NCBI GenBank assembly: GCA_944373145.1
Contig: CALWAL010000005.1
Span: 1-64,000, forward strand
DNA from: an uncultured Bacilli bacterium
GTDB lineage: Bacteria > Bacillota_I > Bacilli_A > RF39 > UBA660
DNA: 64,000 nucleotides
Reading direction: 5' to 3'
Both the position numbers and the translations under genes were made by a program. Of the stretch, positions 1 to 7,915 are shown piece after piece. The notes under the pieces are model-generated. The model was not told the DNA's origin. It ran no database searches and was given only the letters and a program-made list of their open reading frames with translations. Numbering within the stretch: position 1 is the stretch's first letter; each line of letters opens with the position of its first letter.

Positions 1-1155
1 GTAACAACATACAGTAATGAATATGGAGGACCAAAAGGATTTACATTATATGTAACAGGAAAGTTAACAAATAATGGAGAAATCACGATGACTGGAAAAG
101 GAGCATATGCAGAAGGGCAAGATGTATACTTATGGCATAATGCAGATGGAACATATGAATATGTGCCAGCTGTAGGTGGATTAGGTGGAGCAGCACAAAC
201 AGCTGGCTATCTTGAGGTTTTAGCCGGTACTCCTGGAGTTGGAGGAAATAACCGTCAAACAGGAGGTGGCGGTGGAGGTGCAGCAGATTGGGCGTCAACA
301 AGCGGATCCGGAGGAACTGGAACATCATATTCAGGAGGAACTGGCGGAGGCGGAGCAGGTGGAAGATTAGCCGGAAAAAATGGATCAGAGAATGGAGGAC
401 CAGGAGGAGAAGGAGTTGGAGGAGGCTCTGGAGCTGGAAATCCAATCGGAGGAACCGGAGGATTATTAATACTATATGCAGATGAATATGATAATAATGG
501 AAGTATAACCTCTAAAGGAATTTCGGCTGCATCAGCTGGTTATAGTGGAGGATCATCTGGAGGAGGAAGTATTAATATTTTCACAAATCAAGATACTGGA
601 ATAGACCAATTAGGAGTAATAACTGCAATCGGCGGTTTAAGCGTAGGTAGTAGTGTAAAGGGTGGAGCCGGTGGCAACGGTACAGTAACCCACACCCAAA
701 TAGAGATGCCAACACAATCAGTTCAATCTACCTTAACCGTAAATGAAATAGCAGAAAATGTATCAAGTATCGTTCAATCAATACTACCTCCAAGTATTAA
801 GATAGATACAGTAGAGAATACTGCTACTAAGAAAATAGATATAACTTATGCTGAAGGATATATCAATGAATATAGTCTAGATTTAGGTAAGACATGGCAA
901 ATTCATACAGGAACAATTACTGTAGATGAACCAACAACTGTGATAACAAGAATAATAAATGGCGAAGGAGAAGTGTTATCAAGTAGTAGTTTAACAATTA
1001 CAACAATTGATAACACTGACTCTGAAGTTAGTGAAGAAGAAAGTACTGGAACAGAAACAACACAACCAGATAATACAGAAGAACAACCAGAAGTAACAGT
1101 AAATGAAGAAAGTATTACGAAAGAAGAAACAGAAGAAGGTGTCGAAAATGAATAA
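1..1155 (+). CDS. Gly-rich secreted surface protein, N-terminus outside window
   Basis: The reading frame is open from base 1, so only the C-terminal 384 codons are seen. Roughly residues 40-160 of the visible part are dense in GG, GGxGG and GGTGG runs, as in low-complexity surface adhesins. A Ser/Thr-rich stretch follows, then an Ig-like piece around 'SLDLGKTWQ' and a highly acidic Glu/Thr tail with no membrane anchor. The next gene starts inside the last codons (ATG at 1148, stop ending 1155), which implies translational coupling to an anchored partner. I do not recognise the family. An extracellular role is inferred from composition only. Confidence 0.6.
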   Translation, partial: VTTYSNEYGGPKGFTLYVTGKLTNNGEITMTGKGAYAEGQDVYLWHNADGTYEYVPAVGGLGGAAQTAGYLEVLAGTPGVGGNNRQTGGGGGGAADWASTSGSGGTGTSYSGGTGGGGAGGRLAGKNGSENGGPGGEGVGGGSGAGNPIGGTGGLLILYADEYDNNGSITSKGISAASAGYSGGSSGGGSINIFTNQDTGIDQLGVITAIGGLSVGSSVKGGAGGNGTVTHTQIEMPTQSVQSTLTVNEIAENVSSIVQSILPPSIKIDTVENTATKKIDITYAEGYINEYSLDLGKTWQIHTGTITVDEPTTVITRIINGEGEVLSSSSLTITTIDNTDSEVSEEESTGTETTQPDNTEEQPEVTVNEESITKEETEEGVENE

Positions 1156-1576
1156 GATAAAAGAAATAATGAAGAAAGAAAAGCCAAGAAATATAGTAAT
1201 AGCATTTCTAGTAGGAATAATAGGAGTGGTAGTTATCGGAACAGGAGTATCATACGGAAGTATAATGTGGTTAAAAAATAGTGAAGATACAGAATATTTA
1301 AAGGATCAAAAAGTAGGAGAAATATCATTTGAAAAAGCTCAATTAGTGTATGAAGATGGAATCACAACATTAAGTGTAGAGATGCATAATAATGGTAGTA
1401 GTGATTATAATCTAAGTTATGTAAGTATCAATGTTAAAGATGAGAATGACAATGTAAGTACTTTAATAGGATATGTTGGAGATACACTAAAAAAAGGCGA
1501 AGGAAAGATAATTACAGCTAGTATAGATAAAGATTTATCTAATTCAAAAGATATCGAGTATGTTATTAATAAGTAA
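1148..1576 (+). CDS. Membrane-anchored FxLYD-like domain protein
   Basis: This is a 142-residue protein. The start is the ATG at 1148, preceded by GAAGAAGG; the longer in-frame start at 1103 lies inside the upstream gene and would add a Lys-rich tail of no obvious use. A basic N-terminus and one hydrophobic segment (about residues 16-38) anchor it. The rest (about 50-142) reads as a small beta-sandwich with 'LSVEMHNNGSSDYNLSYVSI', which resembles FxLYD domains. It overlaps the Gly-rich gene by 8 bases and is the last gene before a terminator, so it is probably an accessory to that surface protein. Confidence 0.6.
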   Translation: MNKIKEIMKKEKPRNIVIAFLVGIIGVVVIGTGVSYGSIMWLKNSEDTEYLKDQKVGEISFEKAQLVYEDGITTLSVEMHNNGSSDYNLSYVSINVKDENDNVSTLIGYVGDTLKKGEGKIITASIDKDLSNSKDIEYVINK

Positions 1577-1579
1577 TAT

Positions 1580-1603
1580 AGGGCTAGAAATAGTCCTTTT
1601 CTT
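1580..1603 (+). terminator. Intrinsic terminator after the FxLYD-like gene
   Basis: The stem GGGCTA/TAGTCC (one G-T pair) with a GAAA loop is followed by a T-rich tract. Confidence 0.6.
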
Positions 1604-1605
1604 TA

Positions 1606-1630
1606 TGCTATAATTATTAAAAGAAAGAAG
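1606..1630 (+). promoter_or_regulatory. Extended -10 promoter and RBS of pyrH
   Basis: TGCTATAAT at 1606-1614 is a perfect extended -10 box. AGAAAGAAGG lies just upstream of the ATG at 1638. It sits directly after the preceding terminator. Confidence 0.55.
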
Positions 1631-1637
1631 GTATGTA

Positions 1638-2342
1638 ATGAGTAAATATAATCGCATTTTACTAAAACTTAGTGGTGAAGCTTTAGCAGGTTCAAAAGAA
1701 ATGGGAATTGATTTTGAACGTGTTTTAGAAATATGTTCTGAAATAAAAAATGTTATTGAGACGACTGGTGTTGAAGTTGCTATTGTAGTTGGTGGAGGCA
1801 ATTTTTGGCGAGGTCGTTCTAATAAAAATATGGATAGATGTACTTCTGATTATATTGGTATGTTAGGAACAACTATGAATGCTTTAGCACTACAAGATGC
1901 TTTTAAACAATTAGAATTTGAATCTCGAGTCCAGACTGGTATTGAGATGCGCCAAATAGCTGAGTTTTATATTAAAAATCGCGCGGATCGGCATTTGCAA
2001 AAGGGTCGTGTAGTAATATTTGGTTGTGGAACAGGAAGCCCATTCTTTTCTACTGATACTGCTGCTGCTTTAAGAGCTGCCGAAATTAATGCAGATATTG
2101 TTTTAAAAGCGACTAATGTTGACGGAATTTATACGGCTGATCCTAAAAAAGATTTAAGTGCTAGTAAAATTGATGATATTACTTATATAGATGTCCTTAA
2201 TAAAAAACTTAATGTAATGGATTCAACAGCTACTTCTCTATGTATGGATAATAAAATACCAATATTAGTTTATAATATGAATGTTAAAGGTAATTTAAAG
2301 AAAATTATCGACGGTGAAAAAGTTGGAACTCTAGTTCACTAA
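1638..2342 (+). CDS. pyrH: UMP kinase
   Basis: UMP kinase phosphorylates UMP to UDP with ATP in the cytoplasm and is the hexameric bacterial enzyme of the amino acid kinase fold. The 234-residue length matches the family. The N-terminal 'RILLKLSGEALAG' is the phosphate-binding loop, 'VVGGGNFWRGR' the glycine-rich loop, and 'DTAAALRAAEINADIVLKATNVDGIYTADP' the nucleotide-binding region with the Asp that contacts UMP. pyrH usually lies with tsf or frr, but here it stands alone between two terminators with its own promoter. Confidence 0.95.
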   Translation: MSKYNRILLKLSGEALAGSKEMGIDFERVLEICSEIKNVIETTGVEVAIVVGGGNFWRGRSNKNMDRCTSDYIGMLGTTMNALALQDAFKQLEFESRVQTGIEMRQIAEFYIKNRADRHLQKGRVVIFGCGTGSPFFSTDTAAALRAAEINADIVLKATNVDGIYTADPKKDLSASKIDDITYIDVLNKKLNVMDSTATSLCMDNKIPILVYNMNVKGNLKKIIDGEKVGTLVH

Positions 2343-2344
2343 AG

Positions 2345-2373
2345 GAATTAATTAAAAAATTAGTTCTTTTTTT
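2345..2373 (+). terminator. Intrinsic terminator after pyrH
   Basis: The stem GAATTAATT/AATTAGTTC (one G-T pair) has a short A-rich loop and is followed by seven T residues. Confidence 0.65.
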
Positions 2374-2391
2374 ATTTTTGTTAAAAAGATA

Positions 2392-2420
2392 TTGACAATT
2401 TAATTACTTTTTAATATAAT
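2392..2420 (+). promoter_or_regulatory. Consensus sigma-A promoter of the prs operon
   Basis: TTGACA (2392-2397), a 17-base spacer and TATAAT (2415-2420) match the vegetative consensus exactly. The leader to the ATG at 2496 is about 70 bases and contains a palindrome. Confidence 0.8.
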
Positions 2421-2430
2421 GTTAATAACA

Positions 2431-2452
2431 AGAACAAATTGTTCTAAATTTT
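2431..2452 (+). promoter_or_regulatory. Palindrome in the prs leader: operator or attenuator
   Basis: AGAACAA-A-TTGTTCT (2431-2445) is a perfect 7-1-7 inverted repeat about 10 bases after the -10 box. AAA and a run of T residues follow it. It could be a repressor operator or a weak attenuator hairpin. It does not match the LexA spacing (GAAC-N4-GTTC). Confidence 0.4.
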
Positions 2453-2495
2453 TTTAGATTCACATATTAACAAACTATTAAAAAGAGGTGATAAA

Positions 2496-3560
2496 ATGAA
2501 ATTAATTACTTTAGATAATTTTAAAGATGTTAGTCAAAAAGTTGATTTAGAATTACGAAAAATTAATAATAGCAATGAATCTTATTTAACGCATATTACA
2601 AATAGTCGGTTTGCAAACGGAGATGGTAAAGTTAAATTAGAAAATAGTATACGTAGTGAAGACATTTATATTTTATGTGATGTTGGTAATTATAGTATTT
2701 CTTATCAAATGCACGGTAAAGAGCATATGATGTCACCTGATGAGCATTTTCAAGATATTAAAAGAGTTATTTCAGCTACTAGTGGACGTAGTGAAAATAT
2801 AACTTTAATTATGCCTTTGCTTTATCAATCTAGGCAACATAAACGTAAAGGTCATGAATCATTAGATTGTGCTTTAGCGCTTCAAGAATTAGAAAATCTT
2901 GGAGTTGATAATATTATTACTTTTGATGCTCACGATCCAAATGTTAGTAATGCTATTCCTAATTTACCATTTGAGAATTTTTATCCAACTCATATTATTT
3001 TAGAGGAGTTTATTAAAAGAGAATGTATTGATAATTTATTAGTTGTTAGTCCAGATATGGGGGCTATGGAACGTTCAAGATATTATGCAGAAATGCTTGG
3101 TTGTGATGTTGGCGTTTTCTATAAAAGACGTGACTTAAGTAGAGTTGTGAATGGTAAAAATCCTATTGTAGAACATGTTTACATGGGGGTTGATGTTCGA
3201 GGTAAAAATATTATTGTAGTTGATGATATGATTGCTAGTGGTACTTCGATGCTTGAGGTTGCTTCCAAACTTAAGCTAATGGGAGCTGATAAAATTTATT
3301 TTATAGCAACATTTGCTCTTTTTACCGAGGGTATTGAAGCTTTTAAAGATGCATATAAAAAAGGAATATTTACTAAATTATATTCAACTAATTTATCTTA
3401 TGTTAATGCTGAAGTGAAGAAAAGTAAATGGTATGTTGATGTTGATTGTTCTATGTTTATTGCTAAAATAATTAATGCTTTACATCATAAAGATAGTTTA
3501 GAGGAACTTCATAATGGAAAGTTAGAGATACTTGAAAAAATTAAGGAGGTGTCTAAATGA
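2496..3560 (+). CDS. prs: Divergent ribose-phosphate pyrophosphokinase
   Basis: PRPP synthetase makes phosphoribosyl pyrophosphate from ribose 5-phosphate and ATP, feeding NAD, purine and pyrimidine synthesis. The PRPP-binding loop 'IIVVDDMIASGTS' lies near residue 248. 'VSPDMGAMERSRYYAEML' matches the Prs SPDxGG region, and 'YQSRQHKRKG' takes the place of the usual YARQDRK flexible loop. At 354 residues it is longer than canonical Prs (about 315) and its first 100 residues are divergent. It overlaps nadD by four bases, so PRPP is probably made for NAD synthesis here. The fold assignment is firm; whether it is the cell's main Prs is not known. Confidence 0.82.
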   Translation: MKLITLDNFKDVSQKVDLELRKINNSNESYLTHITNSRFANGDGKVKLENSIRSEDIYILCDVGNYSISYQMHGKEHMMSPDEHFQDIKRVISATSGRSENITLIMPLLYQSRQHKRKGHESLDCALALQELENLGVDNIITFDAHDPNVSNAIPNLPFENFYPTHIILEEFIKRECIDNLLVVSPDMGAMERSRYYAEMLGCDVGVFYKRRDLSRVVNGKNPIVEHVYMGVDVRGKNIIVVDDMIASGTSMLEVASKLKLMGADKIYFIATFALFTEGIEAFKDAYKKGIFTKLYSTNLSYVNAEVKKSKWYVDVDCSMFIAKIINALHHKDSLEELHNGKLEILEKIKEVSK

Positions 3561-4138
3561 GAATCGGTATTTTTGGTGGTTGCTTTAATCCCCCACATCA
3601 GATGCATACACAAATTGCGGAAGATTTGGTTAAAAAAAAGTATGTTGATAAAGTCATTTTTGTTCCAACAGGTAATTCTTATCAAAAAAAATCATTGGTT
3701 GCTTTTGAACATCGCATTAAAATGCTTAAACAAATATGTAGTGGAAAAGAATATTTAATGGTTTCTGATTATGAGTGTCGTGGTAATTTGGTATACACTT
3801 ATCAAACTTTAAACTATTTTAAAAATCTTTATCCGGAAGATGAAATATGTTTTATATGTGGAACAGATAATTTTAATGAATTAGATAGTTGGCGCGAATA
3901 TCAATATATTTTAAAGCAATTTACGTTAATAGTTTTAAAAAGAGGAGGAGATGATATTAGTAAAATTAATTTAAAATATCGAAGATATAATCCTAAAGTT
4001 ATTGTGGCAGATATTGCGGAAAATTTTATATCTTCAACTTATATTAGAGAAAAAATCAAAAAGAATAAATTAGATGAGATTAGACAATATATTGATAGTA
4101 AAGTTATTGACTATATTGTGCATAATCAGTTATATTAG
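3557..4138 (+). CDS. nadD: Nicotinate-nucleotide adenylyltransferase
   Basis: This enzyme transfers AMP from ATP to nicotinate mononucleotide to give deamido-NAD. The nucleotidyltransferase signature 'GIFGGCFNPPHQMH' is at residues 4-17 and the C-terminal 'SSTYIREKI' is the family SSTxIR motif. Its 193 residues match NadD. The ATG overlaps the prs stop (ATGA), with AGGAGG upstream, so the two genes are co-translated. The radical SAM gene begins 11 bases downstream. Confidence 0.92.
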   Translation: MRIGIFGGCFNPPHQMHTQIAEDLVKKKYVDKVIFVPTGNSYQKKSLVAFEHRIKMLKQICSGKEYLMVSDYECRGNLVYTYQTLNYFKNLYPEDEICFICGTDNFNELDSWREYQYILKQFTLIVLKRGGDDISKINLKYRRYNPKVIVADIAENFISSTYIREKIKKNKLDEIRQYIDSKVIDYIVHNQLY

Positions 4139-4149
4139 GAGGTATATTT

Positions 4150-5181
4150 ATGGAAAAAGTAAAAAATAAATTTGGGGAAGGCGATTTATATCAAATTAGT
4201 GATCTAGGTCAAAAAATTTATGCAACATCTTGTGCTTGTATGTCTGTTTGGTCAGATTTTCTATCATGGGCTAATGCTAATGAAAATAGGATGACCAAAG
4301 ATATTAATGAGGCTGATAGTATTGTGGTATTAGGTTGTCAAGTAACAGATTTATCTATTCTAAATGATATAGAAGTAGCTTGGCGCTTACATAAAGAAAC
4401 TGGTAAGGATGTTTATATGGGAGGGTGTTTAGCACAACGTATGGATATTGAATTACCTGAGTATATTAAAAGATTAGATGTTGTACGTGTGATTAATCAA
4501 GAAATAAATAATCGTACTTTAATTGATTATGAAGCTCCATTTTGGGTTAAAGATTATGAGGAAAGTGATGATGATTTAAGAGAAGGAAATTTATTTAGAA
4601 ATTATTATCCTTTAAAAATAGGGGCTGGTTGTCATGGTAAATGTAAGTATTGCACGATTAAACATACAAGAGGTATAACTTATACTACAGTAGCACATAA
4701 TCAAATTGAAGAGTTTTTACGTCATGATAATGTTGTGTTAATTTCTGATAGTCCAACTGTGGATCAAATAAAAGATTGGTGTAAGATTGCTTGTGACTAT
4801 AAAAAAGAAATTTCTATACGAAACATTGAACCACAAACATTAGTTGCTTGTGAAAAAGAAGTATTAGAATTGGCGATGAAAGGTTATCTTCATATCTTAC
4901 ACTGTCCAGTACAAAGCTTTGATGATGAGGTTTTAAAAATTATGAATCGTAGTGTACCTATGACACATAAGGCTTTAGAAATTATGCGAAAAGTACGAAG
5001 TCTTGGAACTTTAATAGCAACTAATATTATTATTGATTACACATATGATGGTCAAAATTATCCTAATTATGATCGAGAACTTTTAAAACGAGATTTTGAT
5101 TATTACTCATGGAATCCATATTTTGATGGTCATTGGGATATAGATAAAGCTAAACAAAGATTTAAAAAATATATTGGATAG
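4150..5181 (+). CDS. Shortened methylthiotransferase-like radical SAM protein
   Basis: The N-terminal domain resembles the UPF0004 domain of MiaB/RimO, with Cys residues in 'SCACMS', 'GCQVTD' and 'GGCLAQR' that could hold an auxiliary iron-sulfur cluster. 'CHGKCKYC' near residue 162 is the radical SAM CxxxCxxC motif. At 343 residues it is about 90 shorter than MiaB or RimO and ends before any TRAM RNA-binding domain. Its place between nadD and a CinA-like gene hints that its substrate may not be tRNA or ribosomal protein S12. The function is unknown. RBS AGGAGG lies just after the nadD stop. Confidence 0.72.
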   Translation: MEKVKNKFGEGDLYQISDLGQKIYATSCACMSVWSDFLSWANANENRMTKDINEADSIVVLGCQVTDLSILNDIEVAWRLHKETGKDVYMGGCLAQRMDIELPEYIKRLDVVRVINQEINNRTLIDYEAPFWVKDYEESDDDLREGNLFRNYYPLKIGAGCHGKCKYCTIKHTRGITYTTVAHNQIEEFLRHDNVVLISDSPTVDQIKDWCKIACDYKKEISIRNIEPQTLVACEKEVLELAMKGYLHILHCPVQSFDDEVLKIMNRSVPMTHKALEIMRKVRSLGTLIATNIIIDYTYDGQNYPNYDRELLKRDFDYYSWNPYFDGHWDIDKAKQRFKKYIG

Positions 5182-5191
5182 GAGAGATAAA

Positions 5192-5659
5192 ATGAAAGAA
5201 ATTGTTAAAACTTTATTGAAAAATCGTGAAACTATTTCCACAATGGAGTCTTGTACTGGTGGTGGTGTCGTGAATGCGATTACGAATGTCGTAGGTGCTA
5301 GTGAAGTTTTACTTTTTAGTGCAGTTACCTATTCTAATAAATACAAAATAAAAATGGGAGTATCTAAAGAAACAATTAATAAATACACTGTTTACAGTCT
5401 TGAAGTTGCTAAAGAAATGAGTTACAATATTGCCCAATTTACCAATTCAACTTATGGCATTGGTGTTACAGGTAAAATTAATAATGAAGATAAACAAAAT
5501 CTTAAAGGAGATATAAACACTGTTTACGTAAGCATTTATAATACTAAAGATTGTAAATATTATCTTTATAAAATTAAAGTAACGGGAAAAACAAGAGAGG
5601 AAAATAAACAAATTTTAATTGCATTCATTATAGATAAACTAAAAATAATTATTAATTAA
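5192..5659 (+). CDS. CinA C-terminal-family protein, PncC-like
   Basis: The stand-alone CinA C-terminal domain is typically an NMN deamidase (PncC), converting NMN to nicotinate mononucleotide, the substrate of the upstream NadD. 'TMESCTGGG' near the N-terminus carries the catalytic Ser region. The usual TGxAGPxGG motif is replaced by 'GVTGKINNEDKQ', so the protein is divergent and activity is uncertain. I chose the ATG at 5192 because GGAGAG (5181-5186) precedes it; an in-frame TTG at 5174 lies inside the previous gene. Its 155 residues suit the single-domain form. Confidence 0.68.
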   Translation: MKEIVKTLLKNRETISTMESCTGGGVVNAITNVVGASEVLLFSAVTYSNKYKIKMGVSKETINKYTVYSLEVAKEMSYNIAQFTNSTYGIGVTGKINNEDKQNLKGDINTVYVSIYNTKDCKYYLYKIKVTGKTREENKQILIAFIIDKLKIIIN

Positions 5660-5671
5660 GCAGGTGATGTT

Positions 5672-6139
5672 ATGAAAATAGAATTATATAATATTGTTGA
5701 TGAATTTTTAGCTAAATATACTGGCGGAACAGCTTTTTATGATGCGTTAGATGAAGAAATTCGTATTAATGATGCATGGTTACATGCGATGATTCAAAAA
5801 GTTCTTATGAATGAAGATTTTGATGCCTTTGTGGTTAGTGGTAAATTTGGTCGTCGTTTTAATGATTTTTATTTTCATAACTATGAACCAACTAAAGAAG
5901 TTTTGTTAGCTAACGGTGCTTTGCGTAAAGGAAATGATATTGGAATTGAACCACATGATTTAAAAGGAAAAAGATATATTTTTTTAGATGACAGTTTTTG
6001 GAGTGGCAAAACTAGAAATTGTATTCAAGAATTTTTAGAAGCAAATAATGGAATTTTACTTAAAAGTTATGTTTTTTACGATGGTAATAAAGAATCTAAA
6101 AATGTTGAAAGTTTTTACCGCTATTATGAATTTCATTGA
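5672..6139 (+). CDS. Phosphoribosyltransferase-like protein
   Basis: A 155-residue protein with 'YIFLDDSFWSGKT' near residue 102, which fits the PRPP-binding loop of type I phosphoribosyltransferases (hydrophobic run, two acidic residues, then a Gly/Thr turn). The acceptor base cannot be read from the sequence. It is 12 bases from the PncC-like gene in the operon that begins with PRPP synthetase, so a pyridine or other base salvage reaction is a reasonable inference. RBS AGGTGAT precedes the start. Confidence 0.6.
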   Translation: MKIELYNIVDEFLAKYTGGTAFYDALDEEIRINDAWLHAMIQKVLMNEDFDAFVVSGKFGRRFNDFYFHNYEPTKEVLLANGALRKGNDIGIEPHDLKGKRYIFLDDSFWSGKTRNCIQEFLEANNGILLKSYVFYDGNKESKNVESFYRYYEFH

Positions 6140-6164
6140 TGTATTAAAAGAACTATGTTATAAT
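6136..6164 (+). promoter_or_regulatory. Promoter of the first NrtR-like gene and nadK
   Basis: TTGATG (6136-6141), a 17-base spacer and TATAAT (6159-6164). It overlaps the stop of the upstream gene, and RBS GAGGTG follows. Confidence 0.6.
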
Positions 6165-6188
6165 TAAAATGTAAAAAAGAGGTGGCTT

Positions 6189-7010
6189 ATGTATAAGACG
6201 GAAGAAGAATTTTTAAAAGCTTATAATCCTGATGATTATGAAAAGTTATCGCTTACGACAGATATTTTAATTTGCAGTGTATCTAGTGAAGAAGAAGAAA
6301 ATTATCGCAAATTAAGTAAAAAATATTTTAGTATTCTACTAGTAAAACGCGATAACTACCCATTTAAAGACAAGTGGTGTCTACCAGGCGGTTTTGTTGG
6401 CATTGATGAGGAATTAGAAGATGCTCCTAAACGTATTTTAGCAGCTGAAACTAATTTACATGATATTTATTTAGAGCAGTTATATACTTATGGAGGAGTC
6501 AATCGTGATCCACGTATGCGAGTTATTAGTACTTCTTATATTGCTTTAGTTGATAAAAATCGTTTGAAAGATAAATTAGCTGATAATGCTTCTTGGTTTA
6601 ATGTAACAGTATTAGAAGATGAAAATGAAATTCATATTACATTAGATAATGGTAAGGAAATTATTCCTTTAGTTATTAAAAAAACTTTGAATGATCAAAC
6701 AACTGACCGTTATAAATATACAGTTGTTAAAAATGATGATTTAGCATTTGATCATGCTTTAGTAATTGCTACTGGTATTTCTCGATTAAAAAATAAAGTA
6801 GGGTATACCGATATTGTTTTTAATATGATGCCAGAATATTTTACTTTAGGCGAATTGCAACAAGTGTATGAAGTTATTTTAGGTAAAAAATTATTAGATC
6901 CAGCTTTTAGAAGAATAATTGCCAATAAAGTTGAAAAAACAAAGAAGGTAAGAAATACAGGCGGACACCGTCCTTCATACCTATTTAAGTATAAAGTTAA
7001 TAAAAAATAA
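6189..7010 (+). CDS. NrtR-type Nudix/winged-helix regulator (first copy)
   Basis: NrtR proteins sense ADP-ribose or related NAD metabolites through a Nudix domain and bind DNA through a C-terminal winged helix. Here the Nudix-like part is at about residues 20-150. Its box 'GGFVGIDEELEDAPKRILAAETNL' has lost most of the catalytic Glu residues, as expected for a sensor. The C-terminal 70 residues ('YFTLGELQQVYEVILGKKLLDPAFRR') match the NrtR winged helix. nadK starts two bases after the stop, so regulator and enzyme are coupled. At 273 residues it is longer than the second NrtR in this window. Confidence 0.78.
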   Translation: MYKTEEEFLKAYNPDDYEKLSLTTDILICSVSSEEEENYRKLSKKYFSILLVKRDNYPFKDKWCLPGGFVGIDEELEDAPKRILAAETNLHDIYLEQLYTYGGVNRDPRMRVISTSYIALVDKNRLKDKLADNASWFNVTVLEDENEIHITLDNGKEIIPLVIKKTLNDQTTDRYKYTVVKNDDLAFDHALVIATGISRLKNKVGYTDIVFNMMPEYFTLGELQQVYEVILGKKLLDPAFRRIIANKVEKTKKVRNTGGHRPSYLFKYKVNKK

Positions 7011-7011
7011 T

Positions 7012-7812
7012 ATGGAAAGAATAATTAATCGAGTAAAAATATTTGCTAATAAAAATAATGAATCATTATCTTTAAAAAATAAAGTTATTGCTTATTTGGC
7101 AAAGTATCATTTTGAAGTCGTTGAAGAAAACTACGATTTGGGAATTGCCATTGGTGGTGACGGTTCATTTTTAAGGATGTTGAAACAAACTAATTTTAAT
7201 AGTCAAGCTTATTATGTAGGCATTAATAGTGGCACTTTGGGCTTTCTTCAAGAAATAAAACCTAACGAGGTTGAGTTATTTATTGCAAGAATTAATAATA
7301 ATGATTTTAAATTAGATGAGATAAGTATCCAAGAAACAATTATTGAAACTAAAAAAGAAACATTTAAGTTAATGTCATTGAATGAGATTGTTATTCGTGA
7401 TAAAGATTTAAATACCGTTAAGTTAGAAATTACAGTTAATGATAATTTGCTTGAAAATTTTATTGGTGATGGTATATTAGTTTCAACTTCTATTGGTTCA
7501 ACTGCTTATAATTTGAGCTTTGGTGGTAGTATTGTTTATAGTCAACTACATACTTTACAAATTACACCAATTGCCCCTTTAAATAGTAAAGTTTACCGCT
7601 CATTAATCAATTCAGTTATTATTCCAGAAAATCAAAAAATAGTTATTAAATCTAATTATAATAAAAATCTTATTGTTTCAATTGATGGTACTAATCAGAT
7701 TTATAAAAATGTTAATTACATTACAACCTTAGTTGGTGATAAAAAAATTTTTTGTTTACGAATGAATGAGTATAATTATTCGAATATTATTCGTGAAAAA
7801 TTTTTACAATAG
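7012..7812 (+). CDS. nadK: NAD kinase
   Basis: NAD kinase phosphorylates NAD to NADP. 'GIAIGGDGSFLRMLK' near residue 45 holds the catalytic GGDG motif, 'GTLGFLQ' follows, and 'GDGILVSTSIGSTAYNLSFGG' is the NAD-binding core. The length of 266 residues is normal. There is no Shine-Dalgarno sequence of its own and only two bases separate it from the NrtR-like stop, so translation is probably coupled. A terminator follows directly. Confidence 0.95.
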   Translation: MERIINRVKIFANKNNESLSLKNKVIAYLAKYHFEVVEENYDLGIAIGGDGSFLRMLKQTNFNSQAYYVGINSGTLGFLQEIKPNEVELFIARINNNDFKLDEISIQETIIETKKETFKLMSLNEIVIRDKDLNTVKLEITVNDNLLENFIGDGILVSTSIGSTAYNLSFGGSIVYSQLHTLQITPIAPLNSKVYRSLINSVIIPENQKIVIKSNYNKNLIVSIDGTNQIYKNVNYITTLVGDKKIFCLRMNEYNYSNIIREKFLQ

Positions 7813-7835
7813 CATATTAAAATAATATGCTTTTT
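7811..7835 (+). terminator. Intrinsic terminator after nadK
   Basis: The hairpin AGCATATT/AATATGCT overlaps the nadK stop and is followed by TTTTT. Confidence 0.7.
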
Positions 7836-7891
7836 GTGTCTAATAATGTAAATCACTTACCATATTAAATTAAAATTACTTTAATCTATGT

Positions 7892-7897
7892 TATAAT
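7892..7897 (+). promoter_or_regulatory. -10 box of the DUF3419 gene
   Basis: TATAAT lies 19 bases upstream of the chosen GTG. No good -35 box is seen. Confidence 0.4.
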
Positions 7898-7915
7898 TGT
7901 TTTGAGGTGTGTTGT

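Noticed and set aside
88-1155. Gly-rich repeats as a CRISPR array or tandem DNA repeat
   Set aside because: The periodicity is irregular and comes from Gly codons in an open frame; there are no fixed repeats and spacers.
2431-2445. LexA box in the prs leader
   Set aside because: GAAC and GTTC are five bases apart, whereas the Bacillota LexA site needs four.
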